From Rhynochetos jubatus (taxonomy: Eukaryota > Chordata > Aves > Eurypygiformes > Rhynochetidae), in contig CM050656.1 of NCBI GenBank assembly GCA_027574665.1, positions 9,561,501-9,625,500 on the forward strand: DNA of 64,000 bases, in the 5' to 3' direction. Made by a program: the position numbers and the translations under genes. Below are positions 49,094 to 62,200 of this stretch, one piece after another (position 1 is the first letter of the stretch; the number at the start of each line of letters is the position of its first letter). A model generated the notes under the pieces. The model had not been told where the DNA came from. It ran no database searches and saw only the letters and a list, made by a program, of their open reading frames with translations.

Positions 49094-52000
49094 TTTCTGC
49101 TAAATTAATCTGGACTCTAAGTTCCTTTAGAAACTAACACATTCGTTACATGTAGAAGAAAAGGTTTCAAGTTTTATCCTTCTTCCAGTAGTGCCTGTGG
49201 TACAGCGGCTGTTGACTTCAGCTTATATATTTAACACCTTGTTTCAGGGTGTTTTGACCTTTTTAATATGGGTGTACTAGTTGCAGTATATGTACTAGGA
49301 ATAATACAGTGTTTCTAAAGTGCCATCAAGACAGAAATTAAGTGAGATTAGCTTTTCACTCCATGGTCTTTGTTTTAATGGCCTTGTGCAAGGAGAGACT
49401 TATATCTAAGAGCACAGCCTATAGCTAGTCAAGGGAATGCATGAGAGCTACTATCAACCAGGATGGTCCTTCTCTGTCTTGGAGGTCTTGGGGCTGAGGA
49501 AACAGGGATCTCGTGCCCATTGCAGTGTTTTTTTGTCTAGGAATTGTTTCTGTTGATTTAATCAAACTCAAAATACCAAAACCCCAAATTTTGAATTTTT
49601 CATTAGTAAATTCATTGTAGAAACTTTGCAGAAAGAAGTCAAGCTGTTGGAAGTCAACCTCAGCAGCAGCTTTGGGTGTGCAGGGCTGAATGCTGGAGCC
49701 CTAATGTCCCTGCAGCCTTCTCAGCATCAGGCAAACCAGTCTTAGTCCCGGGCTGCCCATCAGCAGCGTGACTGCCGCGCAACGGGCCATGCTCGTGTGT
49801 CTCCATCATACTAAGCTGGTAGGATAGGTGGTGGCTAGAGGTTTCTCCCAGCACCTCTGTCAGATTCAAACTGTTTTATTAAACTGGTTAATTGGCAGTT
49901 TGAAAGGGAGGAGAGAAAAAGTGAGGTCCTTAGGTCTCCCTGGTCAGTGCCAAGCCGCAGACTGTTAACTACTCCTGCCTTTCAGAAGCAGTAACTGCGG
50001 GTTTGGGGAACATATGGAACCAACTAGCCGAAAGGCTTTTATGAGGAGCTTTAACAGGGGGCACGGTTTTGTGAGCAGAAATTCCAGTGGATGAGTTAAT
50101 AGTTTCACTTTCCTTAGCTGTCCCTTTACAGGAATAACAACAACAAAGTCGGGCGCGTTCCTCCCGCAGCCCCGGCTGTACAATGTGCCGATGCATCCAA
50201 GATTTGGTTTGGACACTGGGGGATTCCTTTAGTAGATCCCTCAGGACCTGTTTTTTTGGAGCTATTTCCTGATGCTGACCTCATTAGGTGAGTTTCACAG
50301 CTCACTAATTCCTAGCAACAGCACAGGAGATTCAAGGAAAGGGGAAACCCGTCTTCTGGAAACCAATGGAACTGAACAGATTTGGGCAAACACTTTTATT
50401 GCTTTTCATTAATCTGGAAAATCAGGGAGTTGGATTTCCCCACACACCCCTCACCCCATTCCCCAAGCCATTATTTTGACCTGAAACTGTATATTTGATT
50501 TTTCTACTTGAGCACAGAGAAAGATAACTACAAAAGAACAACTCCTGAAGAACCATATATCTCAATATTTCTGTTTTGGTTTGCTTTGAACCAAGCAGGA
50601 GAGTGGGCATTTCTTTTTTCGGAGTTGCAATTTGGGCATGGACAGGATATAGTCACTTAAATGCTTCCCGTAATGCTTATTTAGTATTTGCATTGTGGTG
50701 GCACATGGCCAAAAGAGAGAGCAAAGGAAAACAATAGTTGCCTGCTCAAGAGCTGACATCATAGTGTGAAATTTAAGTACTTGTTTTTGTGGTATTGTTA
50801 TTAATCATGGTTCTATGCAGGGGTCATCCTGTAACTCCAGCTACTGGAGTCCTGTGAGTGCAATGCTTGTAATTCAGCCGTGGTAAGTTTAGGACTGGAA
50901 AGTCATTTCTCCCCTGTCACCTAACAGTGAAATTTTTCTGAGCACCAAAGTTTGATCCGAGAGTTTTCTCCAGATTGCCTTTTGTTCTCGAATCACCTGT
51001 AGAGCAAACACTCCAGCAAAGCACAGGTCCGTTTCTCTTCAGCTTAACACAAAATCTGTTTCTTCTCTTGTAATTCCTGGATTTGTTGTCTATTTTATTA
51101 ACAACAGAGTTCATAAGAAAGTTTGGGACCACTCAAGTGTTTTATCTGATAATAACGTTTCTGTGTCTTATTTTACAATGGCCTCTCAGATGCCCCCACA
51201 AAGCTGTTCTTCCATTGTGGCATCATTTTGGACCATAGGCAGACAAACTGAAGAGGTGGCCCCGACAACCTTTCCATTTGGTTAGAAATCCATAGTATTG
51301 CCTCCTGGACCAGGTGATAGGCACAGAGCCAAGCTGCTGTCAGCTTGTCAGCAATTGGTTTCTGACAAAACATGCGAGCATTCACTGTAATCAACCAAAG
51401 TCAACTCAATCACCTATGCAAATGTATTAAAAATGTGGCACTGAAAGGATACAGCCAACTCTGCGTCCTTGAGCTGATGTTCAGTGATGATCATGGCAAA
51501 GAATCCATGTACTGAATAGCATCTTTTTAGAAAAGTGAACATCATCTTTCTTCTTTTATGCCATTTGGGACTTTATGACTAAAAGACCTTACTAGCAGCT
51601 GACATAAACCAGACATGATACTCTATTTGACGAAGGGTAACTTGTTTTTTTGTTTTCTGGGCTGTTTATACTCTTCTCAGGCAGAGCCGAAAGCACTTAA
51701 GATGGGTAAGGTGTCCTGTTACAAAGGCCGTGATTTCTCCTCTTTAGCTACTACATACAGCACTAACATGGTGCTGGCTTCTGGAGCCTCAAACTTCCAG
51801 TCTGAAGTTGCAGACTTGTGACACAATAAAACACGACACGTGAAGGTTTGCGAGAGTACCTCGGAACAAGTCGGATTTTTATCTAGCTTTGCTCCCAAAA
51901 CCACATACAATGAAGAACATGGTTTCTGGTGGAAAGCCTCAGGTGTTCCTAAGCCCAGTCCAGGTTACCTGTCTATTCACTTCCCCTGCCTATTTGAAAA

Positions 52001-52563
52001 GGTGACAATGTTTTCTTAGATCTGTTTCTGTGGATTTGGTTTACTTACCTAAAGGCCAGATCTCATTAAATTCTCACATAAAATCAAACCATCTACTCCC
52101 ATGGGCTCGCAGGACGAAGTTCAAACTGTCCCATCGGCTAATGCTGTTGTGCATATACCAACACTTCTGTGCAATGACAGCCCCTTTGAAACCTGGAGAC
52201 CCAATGCAGTTTTGTTTGCTTGCTTCATATGAGGGGTTTGGAGGTTTTCTAATATTTCATCTTTTGAAGTTGAAAGTTAAATAGCTTAAACAGTTAAGTT
52301 GGTTTATATGTGTATTTTGTAACCCATGACTTCCACTAACATGTGACTCCTGGCTCTTTAATCCAGAGGCTTGAGGGGGGAGAAATGCTGTTTGCTTTAT
52401 TGGTCTTCATTGAGCTTGTTTATCGAGGCCCAGGGTGAGCTTGCTCATGGTGGCAAAGGCTGGTGTGTGTAGATTTGGTTGCAACTGAAGTGCCCAAGAT
52501 ATCAGAGGCAAAAGAGCAAAGGTGAGATGGCAGCAGCATGGATGCTGTGGGGTGATGGTGAGA
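49094..52563. other. Non-coding unique sequence
   Basis: Nothing beyond ordinary AT-leaning sequence can be recognised here. Confidence 0.6.
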
Positions 52564-52635
52564 ACAGAATCACTAAGGTTGGAAAAGACCTCTAAGGTCA
52601 TGTATTCCAACCGTGTTGGACTAGACAGTTGGCAG
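52564..52635 (-). mobile_element. Very short CR1 3' end
   Basis: The + strand shows 'acagaatcactaaggttgg', 'aaaagacctctaaggtcat' and 'attccaaccgtgttgg', the complement of an older CR1 tail of the same kind as at 10567. Only about 50-70 bp can be recognised. It lies 3.6 kb upstream of the exon. Confidence 0.75.
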
Positions 52636-55600
52636 GAACATAAGAAATGGCCCAGTCTTGTTCCCCAATAAATGAAATTTGGGGTTTCTGTAGACCTACC
52701 CCCTCCTGGGGATCCTTCAGTTGAAGTCACCAGTGATGCAAGAGCACCTTGCCCAGCACTGCTGCATCCCCTCTGACCTTCCTGTGGCAAAAATGACCGG
52801 TCCAGCCCCCTTAGCCTTAAGATGGCCATAGTCTGTGCAAAAGAGCTGCCGAAAAAGTCTGGCCTGGTGGTTCCTGGTGCTGTGTGGAACTGGTTGTACC
52901 CACTCTGCGCCTCAGGTCTGCCGTAAGGACTGAGCTGGTGTCTCCAAACGCCCAATATCTGTGCGTTGGGTTACTGCTTTGCAGAGGAGAATGACACCAC
53001 TCGAACAAAAAGGCCTCCTCCTGGCAGGGTGAAAATCCCTTTCTGCTGTCCATGGTTGATTGGTTGCAAACAGGGGCCAGAGACAGCCGTGCAAAATGGC
53101 TTTCAAAGTGTGTCGATGTGAGGACCGTAAATTGCGTGAATAAAAATGCACTTTCCCAGAGCCAGAGCCGTAACTTCCCATCACTTCCCAGAACAAATAC
53201 TGTCTGCTGTATTTATTAGGTGGGATTGTGTATAGGCAGTCGCCCTAAGAGTGTTTATTTTGAAGTCATCAGTCGTTCAGTAATCTCAGGCACCTCTGGG
53301 AGATTTGACTCAGATAGAGGTTTAGGCTGGAGATCGTGGGGTCACTGATATTCAGACAGGGAGAAGGAAAGAAAACAGCATTGTTTTTGTGTCATTATCT
53401 GAACAGTAAGGAAAAATAAATTCAGGTTTTAAGATGGCTTTAACCTGACTCTGAAGGAAATGGTCCACAAATCCAGTCAACAAGCAGGCAGCTGCGACAA
53501 GACCCCACTTCCCTTTGAGTTTGTTTTGAGCCGCCTGACCAAAAACCATGGTGGTTATGGCTTGATTAAGCAAGACTTCTCTAGAAATTTGTTTAAGTGG
53601 TTACAGCTTGCCTTTAGCATATTCAAGTGTTTGAGTTTCTAATTTTAACTTCCCTCCTAAAATAAAATCTCTTTAATTGTTTTCCAGGCAGTAGCCTGGA
53701 CCCAACAATGAGCTCGCTGGCAGTGGTAGCAGCTGCTGGACATCAGCTGATGGTCAGCATCAGCCCTAGGTCCCAAATCTGCTTGGGGACACAGAGCAGG
53801 GACACCAACGTCCTGACGCTAATGAAATCTGGGGTCTGGTGAATGGGGGTCCATCTACTGTTATAAACCCAAAATAGCTCATTTTTATCTCATGTGGAGT
53901 CTTTGATGTCTTATGAGAAGTGAACTGGTACCGTGGGCTTTTCTGCAGCCCGGCACTCATTTGCAGGGAACATATAGGTAATTTTATTTAAGACCTCTAA
54001 CCTCCTGCAAATGTGACTGAAATCAGCTAATAGGCCCCAAATTTATTATGAGGAGACAGACAGACCCAGAGCATTAATGCACCAGACTGGTTTACCCAGG
54101 AAGCCAGAATAATACAAAAAACCAAAAGGCATTGGGAAGTACGGGTTTGTTTACTGCCTTCTTAGTATTTTATCATAAAACACACTGTCTGATCCTCAGG
54201 GTTTGTTGGTGGTTTGTGTATGTGTGTGCCTGTGTGTGTACATGTTTTTTTATATAAAAATCCAGCAACGTTCCTTGTTTAAAAAATCAAAAATGAGAAG
54301 GATTTTACTAAAAGCATTTTGGGAAAACCTCTGCTCTTGGTTTTCCTGTCAACGTTTTTCTAAGCTTTTATTTTTATTAGCCAAAATGTTTAGAATCCCC
54401 AGGAAATCCTGGGATGAACCATTTCCTCTTTGAGCTGTAGCCCTTAGGGGAAAAAGAAAACGCTCAGATCCTTTCAAAGGTTAGAAATTTTTCAAACCAT
54501 ATTTTTTGCAGATTTTTTAAATTAGAGAAAAACTGAGTTAGGAAGATGCTTAACTTCAGGCTGTGGTCCTGGGAAAGATTGATCTCTGTAGAAAAGCCTG
54601 AAGAGACTCTTAAATCTGGGCAAGGAAATCTTTTAGGCTTGGATCTTAATGGGGAACCGATTGCCAAATTGAAGTATGACAGGTTCAGGTGAAAGACCAT
54701 CTTTATAGTTTTTAAAAGTAAATTAAAACAAACATTTGCTTTTCCTCAACCAATTCGTGTACGTTAGTTAGCATGTAACAACTTTGTATTAAGAGGCTGT
54801 TAATGCCCTGGAGATACTTTTTATTATTTTTAAAAAATCTCAGATCATATTTGTTATATACCTGAGGTTTTGCAGGAGTAAATCCAATTGACTGTTTCCT
54901 TTACTATAGATAAACTTCAATGGGAATCATAATTTTAAACTAATGAGAACTTCCATCTTGCATATACGTACGTACATTGTTAATTTTAAAATCCTGTGGG
55001 GTTCGCTCCTTAATGGGGGGTTCAGTTGCTTGAAGTTAGGAGGGCAGTGTATGTGACAGACTGCAGCCTGGCTGGGCCAGCTGGAGCCCAGCATGCGTTA
55101 CTTTACCCAGGTTTTGAGACGATGGTTAGTCTTTAGGATGGAGAGGGCACTGCTGTTATAAATGAGAGAAGCTGAAAATGTGGTGAAACGCGAGGCTGAG
55201 GGATGCAGGAGTCTTGTCATGAAAAATGACGCATCAATATAACTTTTCAGAACTCTGAATTTGCAGTCACTACATCTCACTTAAGATTAGGAAAAATGTG
55301 TTTTCTTTTTATATAATTTGTGACAAACTGTCTTAACTGCTGTTCTTTTGATTTATTCATCTAAACTTATCAAGTTTCTTTGGAAGGTTGTTAGAAAGCT
55401 GAACATGAAAAGCCCAGACTTGGTGGTTCAGTAACTGGTATAAATTAGTCCCACCATCTATCACAAATATAAAAAGATTTATGGTAATTTATGTGAAATT
55501 TAGTAGCCTTTTTGGTAAGGTGAGGAAAAAAGACCATCTTTAAGGACTTTGTTGTTGTTGTTGTTACCTAAATTTACATAGTGAGGAGTGCTTCTGCTTT

Positions 55601-56250
55601 CTTGGTACTTTCCGGTTTGGGATGGGGACATTCAACTAGTCTGCTGGGACAGTGTCACAGTTCAGAATCTGTTCACTTTGCAAAAGGGTGAGTGAAGGGG
55701 GGAAAGACTAAAGGAGGGAGACTAATAAAGAATTTCCTAAAGTTTCTGCTACTAGAAACATGCAGAGAGTCTCAGTACTACAACTGTGGCTTCAGAAGTT
55801 TGGAAGATCTTGATTTTTATCAAAAACCTTCTGGTTGAGTTTGGGATTTGGATTTAAGCAAGCAGACAGGAAACAAAGTCAGAGGCAACAAAAGTTTCCT
55901 AATGTAGGTGCTTTTTTGTTTTAAAGTCTCTTATGTAGCCAAGTAGTCAGCAAAGATAGCCTAAAAGTCCTCAGACCATGATCTCGGGGCAATATCTGTA
56001 CGTGTTGTAAAGTTCCTCTTCATAAGGAATATCAAAGCTCTTATAATAAAGTCTTCTACTACTTAGATGACTTTTCGTCCAATCCTTTTTCCAGTTGGGA
56101 ATGCCTAAAGACCTGTCCTTGTTACTGTGGGCCAGGATGGGTTGATGTACTTCAGGCTCAAGAGAATTTTTTCAAAGTTTGGCCTTTTAGGCTTTGCTGC
56201 TTTGTTTCCTAATATCTTTAACTCCTCCCTGGTTTTCCTGTGTGTGTTTC
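52636..56250. other. Intron upstream of the exon
   Basis: This is inferred to be intron because it runs directly into the acceptor of the exon at 56256. It contains a TTG run, T-rich stretches and no other supported feature. Confidence 0.6.
55547..55566 (+). repeat. (TTG)n trinucleotide run
   Basis: About six TTG units interrupt otherwise unique intron sequence 700 bp upstream of the exon. Confidence 0.85.
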
Positions 56251-56255
56251 TACAG
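56251..56255 (+). other. Splice acceptor of the 56256 exon
   Basis: The sequence TACAG follows about 30 nt of mostly pyrimidines (CTCCTCCCTGG, TTTTCCTG, TGTGTGTTTC). This is a good match to a vertebrate 3' splice site. It sets the exon start at the GTG codon at 56256. Confidence 0.75.
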
Positions 56256-56402
56256 GTGCTGTTTGCTCTAAACCAAACCCTCCTCCAACACGAAAGCCTC
56301 CGAGCAGGTAGTTTGCAGGCCCCGTACACCACTGAAGATCTCATCAAGCATTACAACTGTGGAGACCTGAATGCTGTCATATTCAACCATGACACTTCTC
56401 AG
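56256..56402 (+). CDS. Internal protein-coding exon, gene not identified
   Basis: This is the only segment I can support as coding. Seen: a pyrimidine-rich tract (56221-56253) ends in CAG at 56253-56255. An open frame of 49 codons follows in phase 0, then an exon-final CAG and the donor GTAAGC at 56403. The length is 147 nt, a multiple of three, so the exon is phase-symmetric and could be skipped without a frameshift. The peptide begins [14 protein letters not shown] and later contains [20 protein letters not shown]. It is mixed polar and hydrophobic, with one cysteine, and has no low complexity, membrane segment or signal peptide. Many codons end in C or G, unlike the AT-rich flanks. The same frame stays open upstream of the acceptor and for 12 codons past the donor, so the boundaries rest on the splice signals. 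No second exon is convincing within 56 kb upstream or 7.6 kb downstream, which implies very long introns. I do not recognise the family and assign no function. Confidence 0.8.
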
Positions 56403-56408
56403 GTAAGC
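56403..56408 (+). other. Splice donor of the 56256 exon
   Basis: The exon ends in CAG and the intron begins GTAAGC, a near-perfect match to the vertebrate 5' splice-site consensus. The frame does not close at the donor: it runs 12 more codons to a stop at 56436, which is expected read-through of intron sequence. Confidence 0.75.
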
Positions 56409-59249
56409 AAAAGCATTGTGGATAGGCCAGCAAAATGAGAAAAATCAGCTGTTTCAATAGCAGTGTCCCTCACAGAGCCAGAAGTGTCTCCTACCAAAAC
56501 CCTGATCTGAAATTTCTACACCAGGTATAATGTTCTGTATTCGTTAAAACTGAGGTGAATTGAGGTTCAGAGGGATTCAGAGCCTGGTATAAAGCTTATC
56601 AGGTGCCTATAGCACAGCAATAAGTAAAGCTTTCGTCTTAGGGTCATTGCTTTATACTCTATCTCCTCTTTACCCTCCTCCTTTCGATGCCCTGAATTCT
56701 CGCTTGCCTGGTGAGAGGGGGGTAGTTCCTTGGTATTTCTTGGGCTCTGGGGAAGGTGCAGCCTGGAAAGCTTTCCTAGGAATGTGCCTGAAAAAAGTTA
56801 ATTATGGATGTTTGTAAGGCTGTTGAATGTAGTCCCCTCATTAAGGGGGTGGAGGGGATCTTTGTAGTATTTGAGCTTATATATGAAAAGGAAGTGAACC
56901 TTATGTAAATACTCTATAAAGTAAATAACTTCTCAAACATGTAATAATTCAATAATTTTGTATGTGTCTCAGGCAGCCCTTTAGTCTCTGTTTATCTTAG
57001 TTATCCAATGCTATTAAAAACTCTCAACGGAGCAGAAATCTGCTTTCCAGACCAGTTTGATGGTTCATGGCAAACTCTGAGATTAATGCATAGGTTCCTC
57101 TTTTTCCTTTTCCTGTTAATTTATGGAAACTTGGCCTTCGGGTGTCATCTCCTACCTCTCCTTGGTGTGATAAATGTTCTTGAGTGCAGATGGGACCTCT
57201 CTGGCAGCCACAGTATTATGTATGCTTTGACAATGAAAGTCTATTAAATCATGAAAGCGTCCCACCATTAGCAAATGCAAATCAAGGATAGCTATGTGAC
57301 TTCAAGAGAGAACTGAGATAGGGTAAGCTCAGTCTGTCAATTGAGGCAGAAGTCTCTGAGGCATCTTATCTTGCCATCGCTATCTTGAGTTGCACAGGGC
57401 TCTGCGAAACTCAGAGAACACGAGGATGGCCCCAACCTGGACTCTTTTTCCCTATCTGGTTATCATTTTCAAATAGTAGAAAGGGTGGTTGATGGTAACG
57501 AATGGGATAAAACCCCTTTACTGCCCCACTTAATCCAGGCCTGGATTTCACTGGAAAGTGAAGCATTGTTGTATGGTGACTAAGCAGGACATAAGAGGGT
57601 GGTTAACGTAGCAGCACCGAAACAGAAGTTGGTGTAGTACCAAAGCTGTTCATTCTGGACAGTCTGGCACTGCAAAGTAAAGGGAGAAAGCAACTCGGTT
57701 AGGAATTCATCTCTAAAGATGGGGTGTGTGAGTTGGAAAAGGCAGAGAACTCACGACTCCAGAGGATCCTGGAGAAGTCAATGGTTGTAACTATTCCTGC
57801 AGTGTTGAGGCAGAGCACATGAGATAAACACAAAATCTGGAGATAGAACTCTTGCAAGGTGCAGTGGTATATTTACCATGGATGCAGAGAAAGCAATACT
57901 AGTAGTAAAATCATGAAGATGTGACTCGGGATATTCAGATGCCAGGACTCTTAATCCCTATCAATGTAGTTTTTCCAGCAGTAATGCCCTGGTCCCTGTG
58001 GCAGGCTGTGGCCGTTCACACTGGATGCATTGACTCGCAGACATCTGTGATCTGTTGACACAATGTCCTGTAACAGATCTGGAGGTTAAACTTAAGAGCA
58101 ACAGAGTGCTGTAAAAACATCTTTATCCCTGCAAATTCTTGGATCAAATGTGAGTTTAAAACAGTGCTGAAGAAAGAAGCCAGCAACCAATCAGAGTTCA
58201 AGCACTGGTGTTAGTCATGGTCCCACAGTGCAGGCAGCTGATAGAGATTATAACACTTACAGCCCATGGAAAATTAGAATCCCTGTATGTATACTAGTCC
58301 CTGCAGAACTCTAAATGTTGTGGAGTATTTTCCTCTCATGGGTTGTTGTTTTTAATTTGGGTAAAGAGGTTTTTTGTTTGGTAGTGTTTTTATAAACCAG
58401 CTTTATACCATTTATTTTTAATTGCAAGGAGTACAAACCAGAAAATTAAAACCTCAAATTCCCCATTCAGGTCAACTTTTGCCAGTTGTGGTAATTCCAA
58501 CGTATATTCTATGTGGTTTTTTGCAAGGATGATAGACCCTCTGTGCCATAGTGAGTCTTTGCCATTTGTTTACCAAATTAGATTAGCCTGGATTGAATAT
58601 TACACATGAAGCATCCCCTATGGGATCTTTCTCTTGAGACATAAAATGTTGGCAGAGGGTTTTATCATGGTCTGAGGGTTATTTCAGGTCTCATCAGGTG
58701 ACAGCAGACAGTAAGCCTGCGAGTGCAGAAAAACTATAAATATCCCAAGTGAGATGTATCATCACTTAAACTTCAGGGGCGGTACCCATGCCAGTCCTGG
58801 GAGACAAGAGTGTCATGTTGTTTTTAGAAGGTGCGCCCATTCATCCATGATATCCAGCTGCTGTCCTGGCACTTCAGAGGTCTGGTAAGTCCATGCAGCT
58901 GGTATCGTTAACGCGACTTTGAAATATCACATCGACAGGAACAGAAGATCAGGAATGGAGCTGTAAGACCCAACGCTTATATCAGTATCGGAGGCCAGGA
59001 ATTCAGCTCCATCCCACAGGGGCATGGAGTCCTGCAGAAGGCTGTGGCTCTCACTCTTTGAGGTTTTGTTTGGGGGCTGTTTATAAGGTGACTAATGCCT
59101 GCTTGTCCCTTGAAGATTAGCAGGAGCTGCAGAATGTAGGTGAACCTGTCCATCCATTGCCTCAGTTCAGACCCAAGGGTTTATATCACTGTAATGAACT
59201 GGGAAGTAGCTGAAAAAGTCTAACACAGCTGCTGGGATGGTGCTGGTGG

Positions 59250-59285
<36 letters not shown>

Positions 59286-62200
59286 TGCAGTAACTTCCTA
59301 AATTCCTCTATCGTGAATCTTGGGAGACGGAGCATCTTCAGTAGCATCTGCAAGATGCTGAGATGCCTTTAGAACAAAACTCGTCCTGGAGCAGAAAGAG
59401 GGACCAGAGGTGGAAATACTAATACTGTTGACTTGAGGTGTTACGGGTGAGTTTCTTGAGCCTCGTCAGCCTTCCCAAGGGAGTTTGGGAAATCAGCAGT
59501 TTCTCAGCACCAGTCTTGTTGACTCCTGCAGCGTTTGGGAAGTGAGGGCAGAGCTCCCGGGGCTGAGCCTATGCCGAAGAGGTGCACAGACAGGACAGTG
59601 CCAGGAGGGAGAATGCAAGGAAAGTTATTTCCTAGGCTAAAGCAGGAGTTTGGGCACCAGGTCAGAGAATAACTCCTTTGGCACCCTCGGGACAGGGACA
59701 GGACCTCCCCAGGGAGTTGCTGCCTGCCTTGGGTTGAGAAAGCCCGGCTTAGCCAGAGTAAAGTGCTTGAAATGGAGAGTTGTGAGCAGGCCCCCAAATC
59801 CCTGCCGTTTTCCTGTCCCAGAGCCATCAGCACTGATGACAGTGGAGGATTAAACAAATCCTTCTCAGTTTCAGGGTTGGGGTTTTTTTTAATTTTAACA
59901 AGAAGAGTGACAGGGAGAAACACCTCTGCTTTCCTGTGGTTATATTACATTCTTCATTCCTTTCTCTCTCTCTTTTTCTTAAATTTTGTTTCCAAGCACC
60001 ATATTTCCAAATGTATAAATCCTTATTTAAACTTAATAAAATTTTAAGGGGCTGAGTTTATTCAGTTAGACTATGACCCAAAAGTGGAGTAGGAAACATC
60101 TCTTCTGCTTCTCCAGCCTTCTGCAAACACTTGATTCTCTTGTGACTCCTGCAATCAAGAGGCTTACACTGGAGTTACTGGGCAGAGAGTCAAAATGATA
60201 ACTGAAGGGAAAGTATTCTTAGTTAAAGATAGGGTAGGCATATTTTCTGCTTTTTCTTCAGACTTTTTCCCCTAAATAAGTCATGGTTTCTTTCTTTCCT
60301 TTTGGGAAAAAAACCCACCTTCTCTACAAGTGAAGAGGCATCAGATTAGATCAGCAGCTTTAACCTCTATATTCATTCTGATGCTCTCACAAGGTAACTG
60401 AGATCACTATGTCCAGATACATTAAAATGCAAAAAATATGTTAGGGCAAAATGAGAAAATCTACCTCCAGAGGATACTTTTTCTTACCTGAGGCAGTTTA
60501 AGAAATTGCCTAATGACCTGAAGCCTTGGTGAGAAAAAAGCAGGGTGCAGAACAATTTAACCTGTATTTTGTTCGATAAAACTGATGTGAAAATCTTTAT
60601 TTAAACTTTTTGAACTGATGCATCTAGAGTTTGGGGTTCAGGGGTGTCTTGCACGAGTTACTTCCTGTGGTTAGTTTTGAGATGTTCAGTTTTTTAACAA
60701 CAATTCTATAAAGCAGATTCATCTTTGCCAGCCTGGAATTAGCTGGTTCTGTGTTGCCTTGTATTCCTAACTACATGTTATTACAAGGGAAATTGAAAAG
60801 GCAAGACTGAGATTTTTCTCCTTCAACCCTTCCTAAAAACTGTACCTGGTCTCCAGCTCATGTTTCTTCTCTTCTGTCCTCAGACATTCTCCTGACCTGA
60901 GGAGAGGCGCTTCTGTCCAGGAGAAGATGGTTTCTCCTCTCTTGTTGCTGATCTGGTGTATCAGAGGCACACAGATACACTGCTCCCTTTACCAACAGTT
61001 TTCTTCAGGCCAGGTCCTACTGCTTGAATACTTGTTCTTTGCCTGTCCCATTTCGGGCTAGTGGTACAATTCAAGAGGCATACAGCCACTTACAAAGCAT
61101 CTTTCATCTAGAAAGCCTTTGTTTTGCATGTGTTTTGAAAGCCCATGGACATACTGCTGAGTATTTCCCTGTCTCTGGCAGGTTTTGTGTGAGTTGCAGT
61201 GGGCCCAGCCGTAATTCGAGTATCAAAATGAAGAAATCCAGTTAGACCAGTGAATAACCAATTTACAGGCTTTATGTACATCTCAGTGTAATGATCTTCT
61301 TGTGGCCAGGAGAGGTGAGGTCTTGGCTTCATCCTACGCAAGCTACACAATGAAGTTGCTTGCTGGTCACCATGCGCGGACAAGTCTCAACCCCTTTTGG
61401 GTGCTCAGGGCTCGCTGTGCTGCCTCCTTCAAGCTGTGCCCATCAGCAACAGCTGAGCTTTTTGTATACCTGCTGGAGTCACGTTACCCATATCTTGAGT
61501 TGCCTCTGTCGTTCAAAATGCCGTGGATTCATGCTAAAACACAGTGTTTGGGCAGTGGGTGTTGCCTTCTCAAAAGCATACGATGGTCCTGGTAAGACAA
61601 CATTAGAGATCCATACGCTAACACCGTGTCAGTAGTCAGCCTCCCTAAACTAAAGAAGAAAAGGTTTAGTGCATCACTTCGTAATGTATTTGCTGTTTAT
61701 AAATGGCCAGGTTGTGATATGTACTCCTTTAAAAATGTTATCGTCCTTCATTTAAACCTTTTGTTTAAGATTTAAGGGCCCTGATAATTCTAATTACATC
61801 ATTAACTTGCCCTGTTCTCATTCTGGATAAAATGCAACTGAGTTTCTGGCTCACTTCTCAAATCAATGAAAACTATCTGTGGAATGCCCCAGCTTCAATA
61901 ACTGCAGAAACACACAGCTGAGACCATTAGATAGAGTGTTGAATGACAAGCACACCTAATTTGTCCAAGGAATGGAGTTTTATCTAGAGCAAAGGAAGAT
62001 AAATCCATAAACCAAAAGCAGAGCTATTGTAACACAGCGCTTTGGAAGCATCTTATCGTTTTCAGCTCTAACAAAGTGCAGGCGAACTGGCAGAGCCTCT
62101 CGTTCTTCCAGGGAAAATAGTGATAGGCTTCCCAGGGAAGCAAGTGCAAAGTTGTCCTGAGGGCCAAGGGAGCCGGTCCCACGAGTTTCTTGTTCAAGTT

